Shown piece by piece: positions 34,682 through 43,180 of a stretch of 48,786 bases of DNA. Where the stretch lies: assembly GCA_934481445.1 (NCBI GenBank), contig CAKSPC010000015.1, forward strand, positions 1-48,786, written 5' to 3'. Positions within the stretch are counted from its first letter, which is position 1. Each line of letters begins with the position of its first letter. Below the pieces are notes generated by a model, which had not been told where the DNA came from, did no database searches, and saw nothing but the letters and a program-made list of their open reading frames with translations. Position numbers and translations under genes: made by a program. The DNA comes from an uncultured Oscillospiraceae bacterium (lineage in GTDB: Bacteria; Bacillota; Clostridia; Oscillospirales; Ruminococcaceae).

Positions 34682-35221
34682 ATGGACACAATGACACTCA
34701 AAGCGGGCGAAAGCTTTGACAGCATTATGGAATTTTATATGCCGATGGTGTATCGGATCGCCTTTACGCGGCTTGGAAACCGCACCGACGCCGAGGACAT
34801 CACGCAGGATGTTTTCGTGCGGCTGTTCAAGTCGGGCGGAAACTTCGAGAGCGAGGAGCATCGCAAGGCGTGGCTGATACGCTGCACCGTCAACTGCATA
34901 AAGAACTTTGCGGCGTCAGCGTGGTTTCGCCACCGCGCAGGCGACGCAGGGCTTGAAAACATGTGCGAGGAAGAGCTTTCCACGGGAATTGCCGCCGCGT
35001 CGGCGGGTTTCACCGAGCAGAGCGACCGCAAAAACGCCGTCGCCGCCGCGGTGATGAAACTCCCGCCAAAGTACCGCACTGTTATCCATTTGTTTTATTT
35101 CGAGGATATGTCGATATCCGACATATCGCGCACCATCTCCGTAAAGGAGAGCACGGTGAAGTCACAATTAAGCCGTGCGCGCGATATGCTTAAGCCAATG
35201 CTGGAGGAGGTGGATTTCTGA
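34682..35221 (+). CDS. ECF-family RNA polymerase sigma factor
   Basis: This 179-aa protein has the two-domain ECF layout. Region 2 (about residues 12-80) contains FYMPMVYRIAFTRLGNRTDAEDITQDVFVRLFKSG, and region 4 (about 125-175) contains KLPPKYRTVIHLFYFEDMSISDISRTISVKESTVKSQLSRARDMLKPML. It directs RNA polymerase to a small set of promoters, probably including its own. Its stop overlaps the start of the next gene (TGATG), which encodes a membrane protein likely to hold it inactive. GGAG precedes the ATG. Confidence 0.93.
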   Translation: MDTMTLKAGESFDSIMEFYMPMVYRIAFTRLGNRTDAEDITQDVFVRLFKSGGNFESEEHRKAWLIRCTVNCIKNFAASAWFRHRAGDAGLENMCEEELSTGIAAASAGFTEQSDRKNAVAAAVMKLPPKYRTVIHLFYFEDMSISDISRTISVKESTVKSQLSRARDMLKPMLEEVDF

Positions 35222-36333
35222 TGGAATTCGGCAAGGAATACAAAAAGGCAGTTCAGGATATCTCACCCGACCGCGCCGCGATCGACAGAATGAAAGCCAA
35301 CGTTATGGCGGAGGTAAACAAGCGCAAAAAGCCGTTACCGCTGGGAAAAATCGCAGTTTCCTGCGGCTCAGTCGCAGCCTGCGCGGCGATAGTCATCACT
35401 GCTGCAGTTCTTATCCCCCATACCGACACGAACAACATGACAGCGGGCACATTTGATTCTTCTGCCGCCGCAAGCGAAGCGATCAGCAATGAGCTCGGCT
35501 ATGACACCGCAGCCGACGCTGATTTTGATATCGAAATTGATGATAATGATGATATAGCCGAAAATGCCTCTGCCGACGACAAGAGCTACTCAAACGAAAT
35601 TACCGCCGATACCACCGTCGATACAATACCAAAGCCTGACTACGCTGCGCCCACAGAAAACGAAGAAATCATAGAAGATGTCATAGAAGACATCGCCGCG
35701 GATGAAGAGGAAATCGCCGAACCCGATGAAGATGATATCGATCTGCCCAACACCGCCGCCGGCGACGTTTCCGGCAGTTCTGACGGCGGAAAGTCCGACA
35801 GCATTGCCAACGTAACCACCGACAATGAAACCGACGAGGCTATGGATGAAGTTATCGATGAAGATATCTGCGATGATACCGCGGATGATGATATGGCGGA
35901 TGACATGGCTGACGATGAAGTATGGGACGAAACCGACGACAGCATAGGTACGGACGGAATCGACGAGGATGTTCCCGATAATGATATTGGGGACGACATG
36001 GCTGACGATGGTGCTTATGACTTCGACGACGGTGCAGACTATGACGATGCAACGGACGACAGCTTTGACAACAGCGACTATGACCCATACAACGACCCTG
36101 CAAACATAAAGGCAAAATTCTCCGCAGACGGAAATACGCTGGTACTGCTTCTGCCCGACGGCACAAAACTAAAGTACAAACGTTCCAACGGGATCACTCA
36201 CTACCCGAGATACAACACTCCATATGAATATATTTACACGTCGGATAATACCGACCATATGATCCGGCGCAGGGACGAATATCTCTGGACATACACCCCG
36301 CAGCTTGATTCTGAATATAAACTTATTCAATAA
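35221..36333 (+). CDS. Membrane anti-sigma-like protein with long Asp-rich extracellular segment
   Basis: This 370-aa protein overlaps the sigma gene by one base. Residues 1-42 are cytosolic and basic-acidic (KEYKKAVQDISPDRAAIDRMKANVMAEVNKRKKP), residues 43-66 one membrane helix, and residues 67-370 extracellular. A segment of about 200 residues (94-293) is dominated by Asp/Glu; in 201-290, 44 of 90 residues are acidic, as DDMADD-type repeats. A short C-terminal domain follows (294-370: AKFSADGNTLVLLLPDGTKLKYKR...YEYIYTSDN). No ZAS-type His-Cys-Cys motif is seen. The coupling suggests an anti-sigma factor; the acidic part might bind Ca2+ or interact with the wall. Confidence 0.7.
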   Translation: MEFGKEYKKAVQDISPDRAAIDRMKANVMAEVNKRKKPLPLGKIAVSCGSVAACAAIVITAAVLIPHTDTNNMTAGTFDSSAAASEAISNELGYDTAADADFDIEIDDNDDIAENASADDKSYSNEITADTTVDTIPKPDYAAPTENEEIIEDVIEDIAADEEEIAEPDEDDIDLPNTAAGDVSGSSDGGKSDSIANVTTDNETDEAMDEVIDEDICDDTADDDMADDMADDEVWDETDDSIGTDGIDEDVPDNDIGDDMADDGAYDFDDGADYDDATDDSFDNSDYDPYNDPANIKAKFSADGNTLVLLLPDGTKLKYKRSNGITHYPRYNTPYEYIYTSDNTDHMIRRRDEYLWTYTPQLDSEYKLIQ

Positions 36334-36340
36334 AACCGTA

Positions 36341-36369
36341 CGCCCCGAAAAATCGGGGCGCTCCTTTTT
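36341..36369 (+). terminator. Terminator of the sigma/anti-sigma operon
   Basis: CGCCCCGA (36341-36348) pairs with TCGGGGCG (36353-36360) around AAAA, followed by CTCCTTTTT. Confidence 0.9.
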
Positions 36370-36421
36370 GACAATATAATATGAAAATTGAGTGAATTTT
36401 TATAAAAATCACAAAAAAGGC

Positions 36422-36450
36422 TTGAAAAGTTGAAAGTTTTATGGTAAAAT
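36422..36450 (+). promoter_or_regulatory. Promoter of the PAS-GGDEF-EAL gene
   Basis: TTGAAA (36422-36427), 17-bp spacer, TAAAAT (36445-36450). The leader of about 105 nt contains GTTAAT-AA-ATTAAC at 36494-36507. No c-di-GMP riboswitch signature was recognised. Confidence 0.78.
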
Positions 36451-36491
36451 AGTATACAAGGGATGATGTAGACAAAAACATCCGCTTCTAA

Positions 36492-36509
36492 TCGTTAATA
36501 AATTAACAT
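36492..36509. promoter_or_regulatory. Rex-like dyad in the leader of the PAS-GGDEF-EAL gene
   Basis: TCGTTAATAAATTAACAT matches the Rex consensus TTGTTAANNNNTTAACAA at 12 of 14 positions. It lies about 40 bp downstream of the predicted start site, where a repressor could act as a roadblock. It may also be a chance AT-rich dyad. Confidence 0.3.
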
Positions 36510-36560
36510 ATAATATGGAGTTATTGCCACGGCTGCGATATTACAAACGAGGTGGTTTTC

Positions 36561-39107
36561 TTGACAAAACTTGAGCAGGCAGTTTCAAGCAGCGGCAATG
36601 CGGCATTTTCAATGAGTTTCAGACCGGGATTTCCCGCTGAATTTCTATCCGCGCCAAATCCTTTCAGCACAGAAAACACAGTACTTATGGGTGATGTTAT
36701 CCATCCTGATGATTACCAGCCGTTCTGCGAGGTCATGAATGAAGTCGTAAACGGAACGGCAAACGAACTGCGCGTTCATGCGCGCATGATGGCGAAGGGC
36801 GAGTATAAGTGGTACTACATCTCCGCAAAGGCGGTTCGGCGCCCCGACGGCTCCCTGTCCGAAATGGACGGTATGCTGTTCGATGTTTCCTCCTATCTCG
36901 ACTGTGACGGCGAAGATCCCGTAATGCGGCGCTACCGCAGCAAGAGCCGCCAGTCGATGAGTTCCGCGCAGCATACTCCCCCGCTCAGGGACATTCTCGG
37001 CGAGGACTATCTTATAAAGGTTCAGCAGCCGTTTTCACATATAAAAGGGCTGTTCTCCGCGATAGTCGACCAGAACGGCAAGGTCATCGCCACCGCCGCG
37101 GGTCAGGATAAGCGCGCAAATCTCAACAAAATGAGCTATCAGCGCAAAAAGAACATCCGCATAAAGCACCAGCCGGTTGCCGCATGGCTAATCGCGGGTG
37201 AATCGCAGGACGAAGTAGACGCAAACGCGCAGCTTCTCGAAACAATGGTAAGGACCGTTTCGGGAATTGCAAACAGCTACGTTGTCCTCTGCGAGGAAAT
37301 GGACAACTCGCAGAATGCCAACAAAATGCTCGGGCAGAATTTCGAGGATCAGATACTCATAAACAACCTGTATTCGCTTATACTGCGCAGCCCCGACACA
37401 AAATCCTCCATCAGCAGCATTATCCCGCTGATAAGAGAATATTTCACCCTTGACGATTTGGTATTCTGCTCGGGATTCAGCGCCTCCGCGAGGATATACC
37501 GCTGGGACGAAAGCGGCATGATACTCCCCGTTGTGACAAGTTTCCCGTACAGCGGCGAGCTTGAAAAACAGCTCGACTACGACAGCGTTGTATTCGCCGA
37601 CGAAAATGACATCACCAATAACAGCGGCGGCAACCGCAGCTTTGCTCTTTCTCTCATATACGACAACGGTCAGAAAAGCGGCGTTATCGTCTACATCGCC
37701 CGCAGCGGCAAGCAGTGGACCGACCGCGACCGCAAACTGCTCAAAACCATCACGCAGATACTTTCTACGGTAATAAACAAATCCTTTATGGAAGCGGAGC
37801 TGGAGCAGTCGCAGGAGCACCTTTCCCGTCTTGCGTATTACGACTTCACCACCAACATCCCTAACCGCAGTATGTTTGAGAAGGATTTTACCGCTCTCAT
37901 CGCCGACGGAAAGAATGGCGCTGTCATATCCGTGGAAATATCCAACCTCAAAAACATCTCCGAAATATACAGCTGCGAGTATGCCGACGACATCATGCGG
38001 AGCATTGCAGAATACATCTCCGCCATACCTTGCAGCTCCGACAAAAAGGTATATCGCTTCAGCAACGACATACTTTTCCTCACCCTCACGGGCAGCACCG
38101 CCGAGGAAGCGCGGCAGCTCGCGCAGGCGATACTTACAAAATTCCGCTCGCCGTGGTTCCTGCGCGACACCGAGCACCATCTCGAAGTATACGCTGGCGT
38201 CACCGTCTACCCCGACGACGCCGAGGATATTTCCGACTGCATCAAGGCGGCCACAAGAACGCTCCGCCTTGCAAAGGAACGCAGGCTCGGCGACGCGGTG
38301 TTCTATTCCGACGGGCTTGAAGAGCAGCTCAGCGATAACCTGCGCGTTAAAAAACTCATCATCGACGCGGCGGAGAACTCCTTCAAGGGCTTCTACCTGC
38401 TGTACACCCCCGTGCTCACGGTGGATACGGGAGAGCTTCACTGCTGCGAAGCAAACCTGTTCTGGGGCAACGAGGATATAATCGTATCCCGCAAGCGCTT
38501 TCTGCCTATAATCGACAGGCTCGGGCTTTCCGTGGAGATGTACAGATATGTTGTCGACAGGATATGCGAATTCTGCGCCACCGTGCGCGAAAACGGGTTC
38601 GATAACTTCCGCGTGAGCTTCGCCATCCCAGAAAACATCATCAATTCCGACGCCTGCGTTGCGGCGCTGCGCGGCTCCCTGCTGGAATACTCCCTGCCGC
38701 CGTCCGCAGTAAGCATTTCCGTTTCGGAAAGCGCCGGCACGCTCAACACAGGAAATATGTTCCTCAACCAGCTTTCCAAAATAGGCGTGAATATAATCGC
38801 CGACGACTGCGGCGAGAGCTTTTTCACCACGGCGCCCCTGCAAAATCCCGCGGTAAAGACTGTAAAAATACGCGCCGACCGCTTCAAGGGCGACCCCATC
38901 TCCGATATGTTCATGCGCTCAATGATAAGCCTTGCGCACGAAAAGGACATCTCCGTATGCGTGCGCGGCGTGGATAACGCGGATATAATGGACAATGTAC
39001 GCAGATTTGACGTTGACCTTGTTGAGGGCATCATAAACGGCCGCCCGCTGCATTCCTCAGAATTTATGGGCAGACTGGTAACAGGCGGCACGGTCATTGA
39101 AAAGTGA
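36561..39107 (+). CDS. PAS-GAF-GGDEF-EAL protein with degenerate catalytic sites
   Basis: This 848-aa cytosolic protein has an N-terminal PAS-like domain (about 12-112), a PocR- or GAF-like sensor (about 142-248), a GAF domain (about 267-407), then GGDEF (about 417-582) and EAL (about 592-842). The GGDEF site reads SNDIL (501-505). In the EAL domain, EAL is changed to EANLFW (630-635), the DDFG motif to DDCGES (748-753), the ITES-type strand to VSESAG and EGVET to RGVDNA. Both activities are therefore probably lost, leaving a c-di-GMP or nucleotide receptor, or a signalling scaffold. I prefer TTG 36561, with GAGGTGG 5 nt upstream, over GTG 36552, which lacks a site. Confidence 0.82.
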   Translation: MTKLEQAVSSSGNAAFSMSFRPGFPAEFLSAPNPFSTENTVLMGDVIHPDDYQPFCEVMNEVVNGTANELRVHARMMAKGEYKWYYISAKAVRRPDGSLSEMDGMLFDVSSYLDCDGEDPVMRRYRSKSRQSMSSAQHTPPLRDILGEDYLIKVQQPFSHIKGLFSAIVDQNGKVIATAAGQDKRANLNKMSYQRKKNIRIKHQPVAAWLIAGESQDEVDANAQLLETMVRTVSGIANSYVVLCEEMDNSQNANKMLGQNFEDQILINNLYSLILRSPDTKSSISSIIPLIREYFTLDDLVFCSGFSASARIYRWDESGMILPVVTSFPYSGELEKQLDYDSVVFADENDITNNSGGNRSFALSLIYDNGQKSGVIVYIARSGKQWTDRDRKLLKTITQILSTVINKSFMEAELEQSQEHLSRLAYYDFTTNIPNRSMFEKDFTALIADGKNGAVISVEISNLKNISEIYSCEYADDIMRSIAEYISAIPCSSDKKVYRFSNDILFLTLTGSTAEEARQLAQAILTKFRSPWFLRDTEHHLEVYAGVTVYPDDAEDISDCIKAATRTLRLAKERRLGDAVFYSDGLEEQLSDNLRVKKLIIDAAENSFKGFYLLYTPVLTVDTGELHCCEANLFWGNEDIIVSRKRFLPIIDRLGLSVEMYRYVVDRICEFCATVRENGFDNFRVSFAIPENIINSDACVAALRGSLLEYSLPPSAVSISVSESAGTLNTGNMFLNQLSKIGVNIIADDCGESFFTTAPLQNPAVKTVKIRADRFKGDPISDMFMRSMISLAHEKDISVCVRGVDNADIMDNVRRFDVDLVEGIINGRPLHSSEFMGRLVTGGTVIEK

Positions 39108-39133
39108 CCGCAGCGCCGCAATCTCCATTGTTA

Positions 39134-39171
39134 AAAAAGCCGAAGATTTTCAATAAATCTTCGGCTTTTTA
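39134..39171 (+). terminator. Terminator after the PAS-GGDEF-EAL gene
   Basis: AAAAAGCCGAAGATT (39134-39148) pairs with AATCTTCGGCTTTTT (39156-39170), a 15-bp stem with a T-rich 3' arm; it would function in both directions. Confidence 0.92.
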
Positions 39172-39220
39172 TCAGTTTTGGCGAAATTTCATTTAACATT
39201 TTTTTTACTTGATGTTTCTA

Positions 39221-39249
39221 TTGCAAACTGCGGAAAAATGGTCTATAAT
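39221..39249 (+). promoter_or_regulatory. Promoter of the RodA/FtsW-family gene
   Basis: TTGCAA (39221-39226), 17-bp spacer, TATAAT (39244-39249). Confidence 0.82.
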
Positions 39250-39290
39250 AGTATTGTATAGGGTTTTATTGCAGAACATATGGGAGCAAA

Positions 39291-40430
39291 ATGAAAACTG
39301 TTTTAGATTTTTTTGGCGGATATTTTAAGAAGCTGGACAAGATACTCCCGCTGATATGCGCCGCACTCACCGTATTTGATATCATTCTCGTCAATTCATT
39401 ATACGAAAACGGTTTCATCATTGAAAGCGTTTTCAAGACGCAGCTCTATTCGGGCATTCTGGGTTTCTTCGGCTCGCTTATCATCGGCATGATAGATTAC
39501 AAATTCATATCGAAGATATGGTTCGTTTATGCCCCCGTGGCGCTGATATTGCAGTTCCTGCTGTTCACGCCGCTGGGAGTTCAGCGCGACGACGATATTG
39601 CGTGGCTGGATCTCGGCATAATCACGATTCAGCCGTCCGAAATACTGAAGCTTGTGTTTATACTCACCCTTGCGACGCACATCTCAAAGCTCGGCGACAA
39701 GCTCAACAAGCTTCCGAATATGCTGCTTCTGTGCGTGCATGGATTCTTTCCCGCCGCGCTTATAACCATACAGGGCGACTACGGCTCGGCACTGGTGTTT
39801 TTATTTATTTTTGCCTGTATGCTTTTCATCGCGGGGGTTTCATGGAAATACATCGTTGCCGCGCTGGCGGCGATACCCCCTGCGCTTTATGTAGCGTGGA
39901 ATTACCTGCTGGCGGAGCACCACAAGATCAGAATACTTGTACTGTTTGACGAAGAAGTGCGCCAGCAGCAGCTTCTTGATAAATACTTCCAGCAGTACCG
40001 CGGACTTATCGCCCTCGGCTCGGGACAGCTCACGGGGCTTGGCTTCCACTCTGACAATTACACCAACGTCCCCGAAATATACAACGACTCCGTTTTCGCA
40101 TATATCGGCATGACGCTTGGTTTTATCGGCTGCATTGCGGTGGTGATAACTCTCGCCGCGCTCTGCCTGAAGATCTTGTCAAACGCCTCCGCCGCGGGGG
40201 ATATGCTCGGAAAGCTTATCTGCGTCGGAGTATTTGCCACAATAACTATCCACAGCATAATCAACATCGGCATGGTTCTCGGCGTAATGCCGTCGATAGG
40301 CATCCCGCTGCCGTTCATAAGCACCGGCGGTACCTCGATGATAATGATGTACGCCATGATTGGAATGGTGCTGAGCGTTTCCACCCACAAGGAAAAGGCG
40401 AAGCATATGTTCTACACCGAAAAAGACTGA
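39291..40430 (+). CDS. RodA/FtsW/SpoVE-family (SEDS) membrane protein
   Basis: This 379-aa polytopic protein has about ten membrane segments and the SEDS signatures IQPSEILKLVFIL, TIQGDYGSALVFL and the C-terminal GVMPSIGIPLPFISTGGTSMIMMYAMIGM. The family polymerises peptidoglycan glycan strands together with a class B PBP. The extracellular loop reads VPEIYNDSVFAYIG where PEAHTDFIFA-type sequences are usual, and the catalytic Asp appears retained. It is closer to RodA/SpoVE than to FtsW by length, but the subtype is unsettled. No PBP or mre gene is adjacent. GGGAG lies close to the ATG. Confidence 0.87.
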   Translation: MKTVLDFFGGYFKKLDKILPLICAALTVFDIILVNSLYENGFIIESVFKTQLYSGILGFFGSLIIGMIDYKFISKIWFVYAPVALILQFLLFTPLGVQRDDDIAWLDLGIITIQPSEILKLVFILTLATHISKLGDKLNKLPNMLLLCVHGFFPAALITIQGDYGSALVFLFIFACMLFIAGVSWKYIVAALAAIPPALYVAWNYLLAEHHKIRILVLFDEEVRQQQLLDKYFQQYRGLIALGSGQLTGLGFHSDNYTNVPEIYNDSVFAYIGMTLGFIGCIAVVITLAALCLKILSNASAAGDMLGKLICVGVFATITIHSIINIGMVLGVMPSIGIPLPFISTGGTSMIMMYAMIGMVLSVSTHKEKAKHMFYTEKD

Positions 40431-40487
40431 AAACCGCAGGCTATCGCCTGAAAGCAATAAAAGACGAAACAAAGGAAAGGTCAATCT

Positions 40488-41738
40488 ATGAAACCCATCG
40501 TATCCACACTCAAGGAAATCTACCCCGACAGCCAGCTCGCCGCGCAGGAAGAGCGCTACCACAAGGCTGAAAGCGCGTTTGCAGAGTATTTCGGCGATCT
40601 CGGAGAGCACCGTTTCTTCTCCGCCCCCGGCCGCACCGAGATATGCGGAAACCACACCGACCACAACAACGGCAAGGTGTTTGCAGCCAGTGTTGACCTC
40701 GACGTTATCGCTGTAACGGAGCTTACGGACGACAACTGCATCACGATAAAATCCGAGGGCTTTCCCGAGGACAAGATAGACCTGTCCTCCCTCGATGTGC
40801 GCGACGAGGAGAAGAACACCTCCGCTTCGCTGATACGCGGAGTTGCAGGCGGGTTTATCAAGAACGGTTACAAGATAGGCGGCTTCCGCGCATACACAAC
40901 TTCCAACGTAATGAAAGGCTCGGGTCTTTCCTCCTCGGCGGCTTTTGAGGTCCTGACCGGAACCATCCTTTCCCACCTCTTCAACGGCGGACAGATATCC
41001 GCTCCGAAGATCGCGCAGATAGCGCAGTATGCCGAGAATGTTTACTTCGGCAAGCCCTCGGGTCTGATGGATCAGATGGCGTCCTCCGTCGGCGGATTTG
41101 TCGCGATAGATTTCCGCGACACCAAGTCCCCGGTTATCGAGGGTATCCCGTTCAACTTCGAAGAGCACGGTCACGCGCTCTGTATCGTTGACGCCAAGGG
41201 CGACCACGCGGACCTAACCGATGAATACGCTTCCATCCCTGCGGAAATGAAGGCAGTCGCACATTTCTTCGACTGCGAAACACTGCGCCAGCTTTCCCTT
41301 GAGGATATCATTCTCAACATAAACGAGCTCCGCAATGAATTTGGCGACAGAGCAGTGCTCCGCTCCATCCATTTCTTCCACGAAAACGAACGCGTGGAAA
41401 AGGTAGTTCATGCGCTGAAATCCGGCTGCTTTGAGGACTTCCTCTCCTCCGTAAAGGAAAGCGGCGATTCCTCTTTCAAATATCTCCAGAACATCTACGC
41501 GAACTCCGATGTAAAGCACCAGTGCCTCAGCATTGCCCTCAACATCGCAGAAAACACGCTCCACAGAAAGGGCGCGTGCAGAGTTCACGGCGGCGGCTTC
41601 GCGGGAACCATCCAGGCATTTGTTCCGCTTGAGTCACTCCAGCAGTTCAAGATGAACATGGACAAGATATTCGGCGCGGGTGCCTGCCATGTGCTTTCCG
41701 TTCGCCCCATCGGCGGCACGGAGGTAGTTTTAGGCTGA
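40488..41738 (+). CDS. galK: Galactokinase (GHMP family)
   Basis: This 416-aa GHMP kinase has the galactokinase signature FFSAPGRTEICGNHTDHNNGKV, the ATP loop NVMKGSGLSSSAAFEV, the GKPSGLMDQMASSVGG segment with the catalytic Asp, and GACRVHGGGFAGTIQAF near the C-terminus. The signature reads GRTEICGNHTDH rather than the common GRTNLIGEHTDY, a variation seen in a clostridial group. It makes galactose 1-phosphate for the Leloir pathway. galT and galE are not present. AAAGGAAAGG precedes the ATG. It probably shares a transcript with the SEDS gene 57 bp upstream. Confidence 0.88.
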   Translation: MKPIVSTLKEIYPDSQLAAQEERYHKAESAFAEYFGDLGEHRFFSAPGRTEICGNHTDHNNGKVFAASVDLDVIAVTELTDDNCITIKSEGFPEDKIDLSSLDVRDEEKNTSASLIRGVAGGFIKNGYKIGGFRAYTTSNVMKGSGLSSSAAFEVLTGTILSHLFNGGQISAPKIAQIAQYAENVYFGKPSGLMDQMASSVGGFVAIDFRDTKSPVIEGIPFNFEEHGHALCIVDAKGDHADLTDEYASIPAEMKAVAHFFDCETLRQLSLEDIILNINELRNEFGDRAVLRSIHFFHENERVEKVVHALKSGCFEDFLSSVKESGDSSFKYLQNIYANSDVKHQCLSIALNIAENTLHRKGACRVHGGGFAGTIQAFVPLESLQQFKMNMDKIFGAGACHVLSVRPIGGTEVVLG

Positions 41739-41748
41739 CGGATGACAT

Positions 41749-41770
41749 AAAAACGGAGCGGATCGCTCCG
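41749..41770 (-). terminator. hflX terminator
   Basis: CGGAGCG (41764-41770 on the minus strand reading) pairs with CGCTCCG (41754-41760) around 3 nt, followed by TTTTTATG on the minus strand. It separates convergent galK and hflX. Confidence 0.85.
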
Positions 41771-41783
41771 CCCCGTTTACATA

Positions 41784-43019
41784 TCAATCCTTAACTTCGT
41801 ACTCGCTCATCTGCTTGATGTTCATTTTATCAACAAGGGCGTCCACGGATATGCCGCTTTCGGTGTAATCCTCGCTGAACACCTTTCCGTTTACGCGGAT
41901 AACGGCGGTCAGCCCCGCCTTGTCGTATGGTATCATCAGTTTCATGCGGCGGGAGGTTTCGGGCAGATTTGCCGCGATGACCTCAAGCAGGCGGTCGATA
42001 CCCTCGTTTTTCAGCGCGCTTATTCTTACGGTGGCGCTGTCCGTGGGGAAATCTTCGTCCAGCTTGTCGCATTTGTTCAGCACCGTTACGACGGGAATTT
42101 CCGACGCGCCGAGCTCCGCAAGGGTTTTCAGCGTTACGTCGGCTTTCTCCGCCGCTTCCGGGTCGGACGCGTCGCAGACATGCAGGATGATATCGGCGCA
42201 CGCCGCTTCCTCAAGGGTGGATTTGAACGCCTCTACAAGATGGTGCGGCAGCCTGCGGATAAGCCCTACGGTATCCACCAGCAGCAGCGAGCGCCCGTCG
42301 GGAAGCTCTATTGCGCGGGATGTAGGATCAAGCGTTGCGAAAAGCTTATCCTCGGCAAGCACGTCCGCGCCCGTGAGCAGGTTAAGCAGCGTGGATTTTC
42401 CCGCGTTGGTATATCCGACGATAGCGCCGACCTGCACGCTGTCTTTCTTGCGCCTTGCGCGGGAATAGCCGCGGCGCTCCTCAAGCTCCTTGAGCTCCTC
42501 GGAAAGCTTGTCTATTCTCCTGCGGATATGACGGCGGTCAGTTTCGAGCTGTGTTTCGCCGGGGCCGCGGGTGCCTATTCCGCCGCCAAGACGGGAAAGG
42601 CTCGCACCGATACCCATGAGCCGCGGCAGGCGGTAGCGAAGCTGCGCAAGCTCGACTTGCAGCTTGCCCTCGCGGGATACAGCTCTGCCCGCAAAAATAT
42701 CAAGGATGAGCATTGTTCGGTCGATAACGCGGACATCGGTCACATCCTCTATGCAGCGTATCTGCGACGCGGTGAGCTCGCAGTCGAATATCAGCAGCTC
42801 GGCGCCCAGCGTGCCGCAAAGCTCCTTGACTTCCTCCAGTTTGCCCTCGCCGATGACGGTGGCGCTTTCGTAGGCGTCGCGCTTCTGCACAACGCGTGCG
42901 ATTTCTTCCGCGCCCGCGGTGCGCGCAAGCTCGGAAAGCTCGTCAAGACTGGATTCAACATCGTACTCGCCGATATCCGCGGTGACAAGTATCGCTCTGG
43001 TCATAACTTTTTCTTCCAT
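41784..43019 (-). CDS. hflX: GTPase HflX
   Basis: This 411-aa GTPase has an N-terminal nucleotide-binding domain (AEEIARVVQKRDAYESATVIGEGKLEEVKEL), the HflX signature RLGGGIGTRGPGETQLETDRRHIRRRI, and a G domain with GYTNAGKSTLLN (G1), LVDTVGLIRRLPHHLVEAFKSTLEEA (G3) and VLNKCDKLD (G4). HflX splits stalled or stressed ribosomes. ATG 43019 is chosen because AAGGAGGAC precedes it; the frame's upstream ATG at 43070 is in the leader. It has its own promoter, divergent from nadB. Confidence 0.95.
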   Translation of the reverse strand: MEEKVMTRAILVTADIGEYDVESSLDELSELARTAGAEEIARVVQKRDAYESATVIGEGKLEEVKELCGTLGAELLIFDCELTASQIRCIEDVTDVRVIDRTMLILDIFAGRAVSREGKLQVELAQLRYRLPRLMGIGASLSRLGGGIGTRGPGETQLETDRRHIRRRIDKLSEELKELEERRGYSRARRKKDSVQVGAIVGYTNAGKSTLLNLLTGADVLAEDKLFATLDPTSRAIELPDGRSLLLVDTVGLIRRLPHHLVEAFKSTLEEAACADIILHVCDASDPEAAEKADVTLKTLAELGASEIPVVTVLNKCDKLDEDFPTDSATVRISALKNEGIDRLLEVIAANLPETSRRMKLMIPYDKAGLTAVIRVNGKVFSEDYTESGISVDALVDKMNIKQMSEYEVKD

Positions 43020-43079
43020 ATAAGTCCTCCTTTTCGGGACAAAATATTCCCCGCAGGCGGGAAAAATCAATGTAAACTA

Positions 43080-43128
43080 CACACATAATGCTATTATATC
43101 AGTAAAATTTGTGTGTGTCAAGTATAAT
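43080..43128. promoter_or_regulatory. Divergent hflX / nadB promoter region with overlapping boxes
   Basis: For hflX (minus): TTGACA (43116-43121), 17-bp spacer, TATAAT (43093-43098). For nadB (plus): TATAAT (43123-43128), whose -35 is poor. The hflX -35 box abuts the nadB -10 box. ACACACA (about 43080) and TGTGTGT (about 43111) form an inverted pair around the hflX -10. The two polymerases cannot bind together, so the promoters should interfere. Confidence 0.65.
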
Positions 43129-43131
43129 AAA

Positions 43132-43160
43132 AGGCAGCGGCACGCTTATGTGCGGTGCCT
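43132..43160 (+). promoter_or_regulatory. Hairpin in the nadB leader
   Basis: GGCA (43133-43136)/TGCC (43156-43159) and GCAC (43140-43143)/GTGC (43150-43153) stack around a 6-nt loop just before the nadB ribosome binding site. It may be a simple leader structure; no known NAD riboswitch was recognised. Confidence 0.35.
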
Positions 43161-43180
43161 AAAAAGAAAGGCTGATAGCT

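Noticed and set aside
35821..36090. Low-complexity noise or misread frame in the Asp-rich segment
   Set aside because: The frame is continuous from sigma-coupled start to a non-acidic C-terminal domain and a terminator; the other frames in this region give no family match.
36451..36560. c-di-GMP riboswitch before the PAS-GGDEF-EAL gene
   Set aside because: The conserved GEMM-I or GEMM-II core sequences were not found; only simple hairpins are present.
37188..38843. Minus-strand open frame of 551 codons in the PAS-GGDEF-EAL gene
   Set aside because: Antisense shadow; the plus frame has recognisable PAS, GAF, GGDEF and EAL folds plus RBS and terminator.
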